From Pseudomonas sp. GM79 (GTDB lineage Bacteria > Pseudomonadota > Gammaproteobacteria > Pseudomonadales > Pseudomonadaceae): a stretch of 64,000 nt of DNA. How positions within the stretch are numbered: position 1 is the first letter of the stretch; each line of letters opens with the position of its first letter. The notes beneath the pieces were generated by a model that made no database searches, was not told the origin of the DNA, and saw only the letters and a program-made list of their open reading frames with translations. The DNA lies in assembly GCF_000282495.1 (NCBI RefSeq), contig NZ_AKJE01000040.1, positions 1 to 64,000 on the forward strand, read 5' to 3'. Positions 54,545-62,583 of the stretch are shown piece after piece. A program made the position numbers and the translations under genes.

Positions 54545-55435
54545 ATGGAATATGAGCTTCAGGACATCCGATCTTTCGTGAAAATCGCCGAATTGGGTAG
54601 TTTTCACGAAGCTGCCGATGCACTGCATCTGTCGCAACCAGCCTTGAGCCGGCGGATAAAAAAACTTGAAGAGGGTTTAGGGACTACGTTGCTCGATCGC
54701 ACCACGCGCAAGGTCAGCCTGACCAGCGTCGGTCGCGACTTCCTGCCCAAGGCTCGTCGATTACTGGATGACTTCGACGATTCGATCCTGAACATCCGTG
54801 AATTGGCCGAACGGCAAATCGGTCAGGTGACCCTGGCCTGCATTCCAACCGCCGCGTTTTACTTCCTGCCATCGGTGATTCGTCTTTATAACGAGCGCTA
54901 TCCGAAAATCCGCATCCGCTTGCTCGACCTCAGCGCCAATGAAGGGCTCGAAGCAGTGTTGCGGGGAGAAGCCGACTTCGGCATCAACATGATGAGCGGC
55001 CAGCACCCGGACATCGAATTCGTTTCACTGGTCAACGAACCCTTCGTCCTAGCCTGTCGTCGTGACCATGAACTGGCCCAGCGGAAGTCCGTGACCTGGT
55101 CAGAACTGAGCGATTACCGGTTGATCGGCGTCGGACGCCTGAGCGGCAACCGCATGCTGCTGGACCACGCCCTGTCGGGCCTGAGCTGGCGTCCGCAGTG
55201 GTTTTATGAAGTGCAGCATTTGTCCACCTCGCTGGGCATGGTCGAAGCCGGGCTTGGGGTTTCCGCCATGCCGAGCCTCGCAATGCCGGCGGCGGATCAC
55301 CCGACACTGGTGAGCATCCCGCTGACTGACCCCGTCGTGAACCGGACACTCGGCCTGGTGTACCGTCGGGGCGCATCGTTATCGCCGGCGGCGGAGAAGT
55401 TCGTTTCGATTCTGCTCGAACAATGGCCCCACTGA
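54545..55435 (+). CDS. LysR-family regulator of the organic-acid locus
   Basis: 296 aa. HTH YELQDIRSFVKIAELGSFHEAADALHLSQPALSRRIKKLEEGLGTTLLDR and a periplasmic-binding-like effector domain. Divergent from the isomerase gene across about 165 AT-rich bases, the classic LysR arrangement, so it most likely activates the isomerase/DctA/CitMHS/OprD group. Confidence 0.87.
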   Translation: MEYELQDIRSFVKIAELGSFHEAADALHLSQPALSRRIKKLEEGLGTTLLDRTTRKVSLTSVGRDFLPKARRLLDDFDDSILNIRELAERQIGQVTLACIPTAAFYFLPSVIRLYNERYPKIRIRLLDLSANEGLEAVLRGEADFGINMMSGQHPDIEFVSLVNEPFVLACRRDHELAQRKSVTWSELSDYRLIGVGRLSGNRMLLDHALSGLSWRPQWFYEVQHLSTSLGMVEAGLGVSAMPSLAMPAADHPTLVSIPLTDPVVNRTLGLVYRRGASLSPAAEKFVSILLEQWPH

Positions 55436-55554
55436 GCCGTGGAGTTCGATCAATAACCTCGTTGCTGACTGAATGGACGCCAGCCTTTATCCTGACGCCC
55501 CGCTGAAAATCGGGCGAACGCCGCTCTCGCCTGCCCCCACCCAGGAGTTTCGCC

Positions 55555-57363
55555 ATGCCCCACGAAGGCAACCTGTTGCAAGCCGCTGTCGTCTTTTTGT
55601 TCGCGGCGGTGCTCACCGTCCCCTTGGCCAAGCGCCTGCAACTGGGGGCGGTGCTCGGCTATCTGTTTGCCGGGGTGATCATCGGGCCGTCGGTGCTGGG
55701 CTTGATCGGCAACCCGCAAAGCGTCAGCCATATTTCCGAACTCGGGGTAGTGTTGCTGCTGTTCATCATCGGCCTTGAGCTGTCGCCGCGACGCTTGTGG
55801 GTGATGCGCAAATCGGTGTTCGGCGTGGGTTTGGCGCAGGTGTTGCTGACCGGTTCGGTGATTGGTGTGCTGGCGTTGTTCGTGTTCGGCCAATCCCTGA
55901 ACAGCGCCATCGTGTTGGGCCTGGGCCTGGCGTTGTCGTCCACTGCATTTGGTTTGCAAAGCCTGGCCGAGCGCAAGGAACTGACCAGCCCCCATGGGCG
56001 ACTGGCGTTTGCGATTTTGCTGTTCCAGGACATCGCCGCGATCCCGCTGATCGCGATGGTGCCGCTGCTGGCCGGGGGCGATCACACCACCAGTGCCGCC
56101 GAAGATTTGAACCATGGCTTGCGGGTGCTGGGCAGTATCGCAGTGGTGGTGATTGGCGGACGGTACTTGCTGCGCCCGGTGTTTCGCGTAGTGGCCAAAA
56201 CCGGTCTGCCGGAGGTGTCCACGGCCACCGCATTGCTGGTGGTGATCGGCACGGCGTGGCTGATGGACCTGGTCGGCGTGTCCATGGCCCTCGGCGCGTT
56301 CCTCGCCGGTTTGCTGCTGGCGGATTCTGAATATCGCCACGAACTGGAAGCGCAGATCGAGCCGTTCAAGGGGCTGCTGCTGGGGCTGTTTTTCATCAGT
56401 GTCGGCATGGGCGCCAATTTGAGTCTGCTGCTGAGCGCGCCGGTCGTGGTGCTGGGGCTGACCCTGTTGCTGATCGCCATCAAGTTGCCGCTGCTGTTCG
56501 TTGTCGGTCGACTGGCCGGAGGTTTGGGCAAGGTCAGTGCGATTCGCCTCGGCATCGTACTGGCGGCCGGTGGTGAGTTCGCATTTGTGGTGTTCAAGAT
56601 CGGTCGTGATCAGGGGCTATTCGAGCCGCGCCTGTACGACCTGCTGGTGCTGACGATTACCTTGTCCATGGCCGTGACGCCGCTGTTGTTGCTGTTGTGC
56701 GCCCGACTGGTCAGCCCCAAGGTTCAGCCCGTGGTGGTGCCGGAGAAGTTCCGCGAAATCGACGCCGACACGCCCCGCGTGGTCATTGCCGGCATGGGCC
56801 GTATGGGGCAGATCGTGGCGCGGATTCTGCGGGCGCAGAACATCAAGTTCATCGCCCTCGACACGTCGGTGGAAACCATCGAACTGTCCCGCAGCTTCGG
56901 CGGCGTGCCGGTGTTCTACGGCGACCCGATGCGCCCGGAAATCCTCAGCGCGGCCAAGGTCGAGCAAGCGGAGTTTTTTGTGATCGCCACCGATGATCCC
57001 GACACCAACATCAAGACGGCCGAGGTGGTGCACAAGCTCTATCCGCACATCAAGATCATCGCCCGGGCGCGTAACCGTCAGCATGTGCACCGGCTGGTGG
57101 ATGTCGGGGCTCAGGCTGTGCGGGAAACCTATTACTCCAGCCTGGAAATGACCCGACGGACTCTGGTCGGGTTGGGGCTGACACAGGCCCAGGCAGATGC
57201 GCGGATCAAGCGCTTTACCCATCACGATGAACAGGTGCTGGAGGCTCAGCACGCGGTGTATGACGATGCGGCCAAGGTGATGCAGACCGCCCAGGAAGCG
57301 CGGGCGGAATTGGCAAAACTGTTTGAGTCGGATCAGTTGGAAGAGGAAGCGGGTAAGGTTTGA
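55555..57363 (+). CDS. CPA2-family K+/H+ antiporter with RCK domain (KefB/KefC-like)
   Basis: 602 aa. The first ~390 residues hold about 12 membrane segments with GYLFAGVIIGPSVLGLI and ALSSTAFGLQSLAE; the rest is an RCK/TrkA-N regulatory domain (VVIAGMGRMGQIVARILRAQNIKFIALD, about 405-520) and a C-terminal helix. It mediates potassium efflux, protecting against electrophiles in relatives. AGGAG lies 7 bases before the ATG. No KefF/KefG ancillary gene is adjacent. Confidence 0.9.
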   Translation: MPHEGNLLQAAVVFLFAAVLTVPLAKRLQLGAVLGYLFAGVIIGPSVLGLIGNPQSVSHISELGVVLLLFIIGLELSPRRLWVMRKSVFGVGLAQVLLTGSVIGVLALFVFGQSLNSAIVLGLGLALSSTAFGLQSLAERKELTSPHGRLAFAILLFQDIAAIPLIAMVPLLAGGDHTTSAAEDLNHGLRVLGSIAVVVIGGRYLLRPVFRVVAKTGLPEVSTATALLVVIGTAWLMDLVGVSMALGAFLAGLLLADSEYRHELEAQIEPFKGLLLGLFFISVGMGANLSLLLSAPVVVLGLTLLLIAIKLPLLFVVGRLAGGLGKVSAIRLGIVLAAGGEFAFVVFKIGRDQGLFEPRLYDLLVLTITLSMAVTPLLLLLCARLVSPKVQPVVVPEKFREIDADTPRVVIAGMGRMGQIVARILRAQNIKFIALDTSVETIELSRSFGGVPVFYGDPMRPEILSAAKVEQAEFFVIATDDPDTNIKTAEVVHKLYPHIKIIARARNRQHVHRLVDVGAQAVRETYYSSLEMTRRTLVGLGLTQAQADARIKRFTHHDEQVLEAQHAVYDDAAKVMQTAQEARAELAKLFESDQLEEEAGKV

Positions 57364-57378
57364 GGTGAACCTGATGGC

Positions 57379-57474
57379 CTCTTCGCGAGCAAGCCCGCTC
57401 CCACATGGGGTCTATGTCAGCCACAAAATTTGCGGCTGGCTCGGTCAATGTGGGAGCGGGCTTGCTCGCGAAGA
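57379..57474. repeat. REP pair
   Basis: Inverted REP copies between the antiporter and the convergent cytochrome b561 gene. Confidence 0.9.
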
Positions 57475-57505
57475 ACGATGACGCGGTATTCCTGGCAACC
57501 CCGAA

Positions 57506-58078
57506 TTATCGCTGACGCTCATTGACACCCACACCAGAGCCCCCCGGCAGCATGCGTGTGAGCGTGTTGTCGCGGACCCAGTAGTGATGAAACAACCCCG
57601 CCGCTGCGTGCAAACCAATCAACCAGTAGCCAGTACTGCCGAGCCATTCATGCCAATGCTTGAGTTGCTTGGCCAGATCGGGATCAACCGCAACCGGCGC
57701 CGGCAGGAAAAAGCCGAAATACGGCATCGGCTTGCCCCCGGCGGCCAGCATCAACCAGGCCAGTAGCGGCGTAGCGATCATCAGCCCATACAACGCCAGG
57801 TGCATGAGGTGCGAGACGCCCGTCTGCCAGGTGGACGGGGCCGGGGTAATCGGTGGTCGGGGCGAGAGGCGCCCGAGCAAGCGGACCCAGACCAGCGCAA
57901 AAATGCTCAACCCGAATACGCCGTGCAGCCCCAGAAACAGGCCCTTCAAGGCATGCCCTCGGGGCAGCAATCCTTTGATCTCGATGCAACCATAAACGCC
58001 GATGAACAGCGCCAGCATCAGCCAGTGCAAGGTGATCGAGAGTTTTCCATACCGGTGTACTGCTGAATCTCGGGTCAT
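57506..58078 (-). CDS. Cytochrome b561-family protein
   Basis: Inner-membrane dihaem cytochrome, 190 aa with four membrane helices. Histidine ligand candidates occur in ITLHWLMLALF, FLGLHGVFGL, LMHLALYGL and GLHAAAGLFHHYW. The open frame extends to 58198, but the ATG at 58078 (MTRDSAVHRYGKLS) gives the family start. Likely a quinol-linked electron carrier, for example a superoxide:quinone reductase-type enzyme. Divergent from the hemolysin operon. Confidence 0.87.
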   Translation of the reverse strand: MTRDSAVHRYGKLSITLHWLMLALFIGVYGCIEIKGLLPRGHALKGLFLGLHGVFGLSIFALVWVRLLGRLSPRPPITPAPSTWQTGVSHLMHLALYGLMIATPLLAWLMLAAGGKPMPYFGFFLPAPVAVDPDLAKQLKHWHEWLGSTGYWLIGLHAAAGLFHHYWVRDNTLTRMLPGGSGVGVNERQR

Positions 58079-58265
58079 ACGGGGCCTCGTGAAGATCGGT
58101 GGCGGCTGCCGACTCAGTTCGTACAGCCTGGATCCGGTTTCGTCGAACCGACCGGCGCCACCCTGCCCGTCCAGTCTTAAGACAATCTGAAGGTCCACCT
58201 TCAGACTCCGTTAAGAATTGCCTTTGATACTCCTCCCGAACTTACCCAGGGAGGCGTTCTTGCCC

Positions 58266-58943
58266 ATGCCCGATTTCGACTGGAACATCCCTCTGCCCCT
58301 GCACTTCGGTCAAGCCGAAACCCCGCAGATGAGTCTGGCAAGAGCCTTGCCGGACGATCCCCAGCGTCCGGTCTTCGAAGCTTTTATCCAGCAGCGTTTT
58401 CGAAAGGCCCACGGCGCCGACATCCGCCAATTCATGCCGCAGTTGTTCGGCATGAGCGATGCGTCAGGCACGCTGTGTGCGGTGGCTGGCGTACGACTTG
58501 CCGGTGCCGAACCCTTGTTTCTGGAGCGTTATCTGGACGAGGCGATTGATCCGCTGATCAGCGACACCGCCGGCCAACCCGTGGACCGGGCCGGTATCGT
58601 CGAGGTCGGAAACCTCGCCGCCAGCGATACCGGCAGTGCGCGCCTGAGCATCATCGCCATCACCTACCTGTTGGCCATGGGCGGGCTGGAATGGGTGGCG
58701 TTCACCGGCAACATCGGGCTGGTGAACAGTTTTCATCGCCTGGGCTTGAAGCCGGTGACGCTCTGCGCCGCCGATCCTGCGCGGCTGGGCGACGACCGTC
58801 ACCTCTGGGGCAGTTATTACGAGAGTCAGCCATGGGTGCATGTCGGCAACATCCGCGCCGGTTTCATCCATTTGCGCAACATCGGTTTGTTCAATCGCCT
58901 GGGGTTGCCGACGTCCCTTGAGGAGTCCAGCGATGTCGCCTGA
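58266..58943 (+). CDS. Thermostable-hemolysin family protein
   Basis: 225 aa. This family has an acyltransferase-like (GNAT/autoinducer-synthase-like) fold: RALPDDPQRPVFEAFIQQRFRKAHGADI, GIVEVGNLAASDTGSARLSIIAITYLLAMGGLEWVAFTG. The name comes from Vibrio proteins and need not imply haemolysis here. A TTG at 58260 has closer ribosome-site spacing than the ATG at 58266, so the start is uncertain by two codons. It overlaps the next gene by 11 bases; the pairing with an acyl-CoA ligase suggests acyl transfer. Confidence 0.8.
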   Translation: MPDFDWNIPLPLHFGQAETPQMSLARALPDDPQRPVFEAFIQQRFRKAHGADIRQFMPQLFGMSDASGTLCAVAGVRLAGAEPLFLERYLDEAIDPLISDTAGQPVDRAGIVEVGNLAASDTGSARLSIIAITYLLAMGGLEWVAFTGNIGLVNSFHRLGLKPVTLCAADPARLGDDRHLWGSYYESQPWVHVGNIRAGFIHLRNIGLFNRLGLPTSLEESSDVA

Positions 58944-60414
58944 AATGGAGCGGTTCAAGCAGACCCTGCGCAGTCACGCCGAGCGCAAGACCAACGCCAT
59001 CGCCTTGTGGGGCGATCAGTTGAAACTGGACTACGCCACGCTGTACGCCGAGGTCATGTATCGCCAGCAGCGTCTGCGCGATGAGCACGTCAAAGTGGTT
59101 GCGCTGGCCCTGGACAACGGCATCGAGGCGATGCTCTGGGATCTGGCCGTCCTGTTCGAAGGCCTGACCTGCCTGACGCTGCCGCCCTTCTTCAGTCCGG
59201 CACAACGCAATCATTGCCTGCAACAGAGCCAGGCGACACTGGTGATTGCCGAACCGGAACTGGAAGCCGAACTGCAAGCAGCCGGCTACGAGAAGACCGG
59301 CGAATTCTGGCGTCGCCCTTTCAGCGGCCCGAACCTGATACCCGAAGGCACCGCCAAACTGACCTTTACCTCAGGCACCACCGGTACGCCCAAAGGCGTG
59401 TGCCTGAGCGCCGAGAGCCTTTTGCGAGTGGCCCGCGAACTGGATCAGGCCAGCAAACCCACCGACCCACGGCATCACCTGGCGCTGCTGCCCCTGGCGA
59501 TTCTGCTGGAAAACCTCGGTTGTTATGCCGCGCTGTATGCCGGCGCGACCTTGAGCGTACCGAGCCAGAAAACCCTGGGCATTCAGGGTGCCAGCGGTGT
59601 CGATGTGCCGCGGCTGTTGGGCTGTCTGGCCGCCCGAAAACCGGAAAGTCTGATCCTGGTGCCGCAGTTGCTGCTGATGCTGGTCAGCGCCGCCGAGCAA
59701 AAAGCATTCAACCCCCAATCGTTGCGTTTTGCTGCGGTCGGTGGTGCACGGGTTAGCGAAGAATTATTGCATCGCGCCCAGCGCATCGGCATCCCGGTCT
59801 ATGAAGGTTACGGGTTGTCGGAATGTTCGTCGGTGGTGTGCCTCAATCGCCCGGGCGCGCGCCGCCCTGGTAGCGTTGGCAGGCCCCTGCCCCATGTCGG
59901 GATTCGCCTGGCCGACGATGGTGAAGTGCTGGTAAAGGGCTCGACCCTGCTCGGCTATCTGGGGCAATCCCCCTTCCGCGATGATTGGTGGCCGACCGGC
60001 GATCTCGGCGAGTTCGACCCGGAAGGTTTTCTCTACCTCAACGGGCGCAAGAAGCATCAGTTCGTCACCAGTTTCGGCCGCAACGTCAATCCGGAATGGG
60101 TCGAGGCCGAACTCACTCAGCGTCGTCACATCGCTCAGGCGTTCGTCCTCGGCGAAGCGATGCCGAGCAACCACGCCCTGCTCTGGCCCCATCGGCCTGA
60201 CTGCACCGATGAAGAGCTGGCCGCCGCCGTGGCCCAGGCCAACGAGGCCTTGCCCGATTACGCCCAGGTTCATCACTGGACCCGTCTCGATCAACCATTC
60301 AGCGCCGCCAACGGCTTGCTGACCGCCAATGGCCGACCGCGCCGCGACGCCATCGTCGAGCGTTACCGGGCGCAGCTCACTGACTTCGTTTTTTCCGAGG
60401 AATCCGCATCATGA
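58933..60414 (+). CDS. AMP-binding acyl-CoA ligase/acyl-adenylating enzyme
   Basis: ANL-superfamily enzyme, 493 aa. Core motifs: LTFTSGTTGTPKGV (about 145-158), YEGYGLSECSS, and the hinge TGDLGEFDPEGFLYLNGRKKH. It activates a carboxylic acid as adenylate, probably long-chain. Start ATG with AGGAG 8 bases upstream. Coupled to the TenA-like gene by an ATGA overlap and to the hemolysin-like gene upstream; the substrate is not predictable. Confidence 0.87.
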   Translation: MSPEMERFKQTLRSHAERKTNAIALWGDQLKLDYATLYAEVMYRQQRLRDEHVKVVALALDNGIEAMLWDLAVLFEGLTCLTLPPFFSPAQRNHCLQQSQATLVIAEPELEAELQAAGYEKTGEFWRRPFSGPNLIPEGTAKLTFTSGTTGTPKGVCLSAESLLRVARELDQASKPTDPRHHLALLPLAILLENLGCYAALYAGATLSVPSQKTLGIQGASGVDVPRLLGCLAARKPESLILVPQLLLMLVSAAEQKAFNPQSLRFAAVGGARVSEELLHRAQRIGIPVYEGYGLSECSSVVCLNRPGARRPGSVGRPLPHVGIRLADDGEVLVKGSTLLGYLGQSPFRDDWWPTGDLGEFDPEGFLYLNGRKKHQFVTSFGRNVNPEWVEAELTQRRHIAQAFVLGEAMPSNHALLWPHRPDCTDEELAAAVAQANEALPDYAQVHHWTRLDQPFSAANGLLTANGRPRRDAIVERYRAQLTDFVFSEESAS

Positions 60415-60986
60415 GTTTTTTCGACACCCTGCAAGAAGCCACCCAGCAGGAACGCCACGAGTTGTTCAACCTGCCGATCATCCGTGATGCCCTTGAGGGT
60501 AAGGTCAGCCTGGAGAGCTACCGCGCCTTCCTCGCCCAGGCCTACTACCACGTGCGCCATACCGTGCCGTTGATGATGGCGTGCGGCGCACGTCTGCCGC
60601 AGCGGCTGGAATGGCTACGCAAAGCGGTGTGCGAGTACATCGACGAGGAGTACGGCCACGAACAGTGGGTACTCGACGACATCGCAGCCTGTGGCGGTGA
60701 CAAAGAGGCGGTGCGGGACGGTCGTCCATCGCTGCCGATCGAGTTGATGGTCAGCTTCCTCTACGACCTGATTGCCCGGGACAACCCGGTGGGCCTGTTC
60801 GGCATGGTCAACGTGCTGGAAGGCACCAGCATTGCCCTGGCCACCCACGCGGCCGGCAGCATCCGCGAGCGCCTGGCGCTGCCGGAAACCGCCTTCAGCT
60901 ACCTGAGTTCCCACGGTTCGCTGGATATCGAACACATGCAGACCTACCGCCGGCTGATGAACACACGGGCGCTGGGTTGGGACTGA
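60411..60986 (+). CDS. TenA-like / iron-containing redox enzyme family, 3' end truncated
   Basis: All-helical haem-oxygenase-like fold, 191 aa as read. Metal-ligand candidates occur in AYYHVRHTVPLMM, EEYGHEQWVLDDI and SLDIEHMQTYRRLMN. Family members are usually about 220-240 aa, but here the chain stops at RLMNTRALGWD, where the sequence runs into the tail of a histidine kinase gene in another frame. A deletion has therefore cut off the C-terminus. The third metal-binding helix is still present, so activity is possible but unsure. Confidence 0.75.
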   Translation: MSFFDTLQEATQQERHELFNLPIIRDALEGKVSLESYRAFLAQAYYHVRHTVPLMMACGARLPQRLEWLRKAVCEYIDEEYGHEQWVLDDIAACGGDKEAVRDGRPSLPIELMVSFLYDLIARDNPVGLFGMVNVLEGTSIALATHAAGSIRERLALPETAFSYLSSHGSLDIEHMQTYRRLMNTRALGWD

Positions 60987-61138
60987 CCATCGTCAGCACC
61001 ATTGCGACGCGGCTGGGTGGGCGGATTACGCTGGTCAACCCACCTGAAGGCGGGCTGCGGGCGACCCTGTCGATTCCTGATGGCCAGAACCACAGCTCCG
61101 TGCAACGGACCACCCACGAGCTGCCGCCCAATGGCTGA
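60968..61138 (+). pseudogene. 3' remnant of a sensor histidine kinase
   Basis: In a frame overlapping the end of the TenA-like gene the sequence reads GAGLGLTIVSTIATRLGGRI followed by TLVNPPEGGLRATLSIPDG and a stop at 61136-61138. This is the G2 box and final strand of a QseC-type HATPase domain. No start or upstream kinase sequence exists. It marks the right side of a deletion that also removed the end of the TenA-like gene. Confidence 0.8.
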
Positions 61139-61162
61139 GTGACTGCGCGCGGAACACAATCC

Positions 61163-61250
61163 CTGCAGGAGCGAGGCTTGCCCGCGAAGAACGATAACGC
61201 GGTGTGCCAGACCTGACGCCTTCGCGGGCAAGCCTCGCTCCTACAAAAAA
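61163..61250. repeat. Inverted pair of a REP variant
   Basis: CAGGAGCGAGGCTTGCCCGC at about 61165 and GCGGGCAAGCCTCGCTCCTA at about 61224-61243 form an inverted pair differing from the main REP in the stem. Confidence 0.85.
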
Positions 61251-61267
61251 GAATGAAGCTCACACTT

Positions 61268-61624
61268 CTAAGGCGTATTAATGTGATCCAGCACCCGGTT
61301 CGCGGTGATCTCCGCCACCATGATGCTGTTTGAAATGCCCAGCAGGGCGTGACGCGACTCACCCTCCAGATGATCCACCAACTGATGGACCATCACATCG
61401 ACCGAGGCCAGTGTCTCGACCAAAAAAACCGCCAGGGTTTCGGTAGTCGCCTCTGGGGCTACGGCAAACAGCTTGCTGGGTTTACGCGCGGTGGCTTTGA
61501 TGTCGGCATTCGACGGGAAGTGGAAGTTCAAAGCCCGCTCGGCGGCCTCATTGAGCTTCTTTGAATCGGACTCGTATGGAGACACCGAATCGGTGTCCGG
61601 TGGGTTGGGCGTAACCTTGAACAT
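61268..61624 (-). CDS. DUF6124/DUF3077-type small protein (second copy)
   Basis: 118 aa. MFKVTPNPPDTDSVSP at the start, a 35-residue insertion relative to copy A, then KLFAVAPEATTETLAVFLVETLASVDVMVHQLVDHLEGESRHALLGISNSIMVAEITANRVLDHI, clearly homologous to the protein at 47713. In this copy the leader frame (MPALDGGCAQGAFGRAG, from 61768) runs without stop into the gene, but the ATG at 61624 corresponds to the start of copy A. Confidence 0.8.
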   Translation of the reverse strand: MFKVTPNPPDTDSVSPYESDSKKLNEAAERALNFHFPSNADIKATARKPSKLFAVAPEATTETLAVFLVETLASVDVMVHQLVDHLEGESRHALLGISNSIMVAEITANRVLDHINTP

Positions 61625-61945
61625 AAGCTGGCTTCTCTGATTGAGTGCCAACCCTCCTGCTGCTAAACGAGAGGGAGGCAGCTGTACGCAGGTTAGCAGA
61701 CCGGGGAAGCTAGCAAAGCCGGCGCGCCCGAAGGCGCCCTGCGCACAACCACCATCAAGTGCAGGCATGGGAATGCCTGACTGACAAGAGCTTGTGCACT
61801 TGCTTGTAACCCCGGGCTGCTAAACCCGATCACTGATGGGCAGTGACGCGAATCAAGTTACCGAGCGGCCCCAAGGCGCACAAGCCGGCGGATTCTGGCG
61901 TAAGCGTAGGCAACGGCGCAAGATCTTGTAGCTTTCAGGAAGTAA
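61625..61945 (-). ncRNA. Conserved structured leader (copy B) of the second DUF6124-type gene
   Basis: Inverted counterpart of 47400-47712. The 36-base identical block is at 61867-61902, hairpins at 61830-61846 and 61763-61778, and the long stem pairs 61738-61753 with 61677-61692. Read in the gene's direction the 5' arm is GGUGGUUGUGCGCAGG and the 3' arm CCUGCGUACAGCUGCC. Compared with copy A four bases differ, all in the 5' arm, and every one turns a Watson-Crick pair into a G-U pair. The UUCG hairpin inside is unchanged. Confidence 0.6.
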
Positions 61946-61991
61946 CCTTCAGGGCTTTTAAACACGCGCATTCCGGCAATGTTGCGAATCC

Positions 61992-62099
61992 CTGTGGGAG
62001 CGGGCTTGCTCGCGAAAGCGGCGTGTCAGGCGACATCAATATTGACTGTGCCGCCGTCTTCGCGAGCAAGTCGAATCGTCGCACCACCGCTCCCACAGG
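61992..62099. repeat. REP pair with an interrupted right copy
   Basis: The left REP is normal. In the right one about 15 bases (TCGAATCGTCGCACCA region, 62071-62086) interrupt the motif between GCGAGCAAG and CGCTCCCAC. Confidence 0.8.
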
Positions 62100-62356
62100 G
62101 ATTCGCGCTTAACTCACTGGCATTGCTCAAGCCCAAATAGAACGTAGCCGCATGCACTTTTAAAGAGCCATGCCTGACAACGTGCACCAGTGCGAAGCGG
62201 TTTCCTGAGCTATTCCTTCCTTCAGCTCCAACGTCCGCCCACCCGCTCGCGGGGGCCAGAAGCCTGATGAGACCCGCGTGGGCCGGTGTCTTTATCACAT
62301 TCTCCCATCGTTCAGAGGCCCGTTTTCCAGAACTGAGGAAGTCATGCACCGCGGAC

Positions 62357-62372
62357 TGGCACAAAGGCTGCA
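62357..62372 (+). promoter_or_regulatory. Sigma-54 promoter of nirB
   Basis: TGGCACAAAGGCTGCA has the GG and GC doublets separated by exactly 10 bases, matching the -24/-12 consensus. Transcription would start near 62383. Nitrogen-regulated sigma-54 promoters are expected for assimilatory nitrite reductase. TGCAC half-sites near 62155 and 62184 could be NtrC sites, but are weak. Confidence 0.65.
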
Positions 62373-62387
62373 TTGATCCCCTCAGGT

Positions 62388-62431
62388 CCATCGAAAACAG
62401 ATGGGCAGCCCACTCGATCAACGAAGATCGA
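62388..62431 (+). promoter_or_regulatory. nirB leader hairpins, candidate ANTAR (NasT) target
   Basis: Two small hairpins follow the predicted start: CCAUC-GAAAACA-GAUGG (62388-62404) and UCGAUC-AACGAA-GAUCGA (62414-62431). The second has a hexaloop with A at position 1 and G at position 4, the rule for ANTAR-protein targets such as NasT leaders. The first loop has seven bases and does not strictly obey it. Confidence 0.45.
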
Positions 62432-62506
62432 CCGGCCGAGCAGGTCGTGGGCAACATCGGTGGATCCGGCGAAGGCGCCAGGTCGAACACCGCGAAGAAC
62501 AGGCAA

Positions 62507-62544
62507 AGACGCCTGAAACCGAGAGGTTTCAGGCGTTTTTTTTT
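62507..62544 (+). terminator. Intrinsic terminator in the nirB leader
   Basis: ACGCCTGAAACC-GAGA-GGTTTCAGGCGT is a perfect 12-bp stem followed by eight T, ending only about 40 bases before the nirB ATG. That leaves no room for a promoter in between, so it must be read through for nirB to be expressed. Confidence 0.9.
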
Positions 62545-62583
62545 GCTTTTTTAACCGTGATTGGCTTTGGCTGGGTGCTTACT

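Noticed and set aside
58266..58943. True haemolysin toxin
   Set aside because: The family name is historical; the fold is acyltransferase-like, there is no signal peptide and the gene is in an enzyme operon.
62110..62350. Possible gene in the gap before nirB (frame 62026-62490 on the minus strand)
   Set aside because: It starts beyond the sigma-54 promoter and runs into a REP; no motifs or ribosome site. The gap is better read as the nirB control region.
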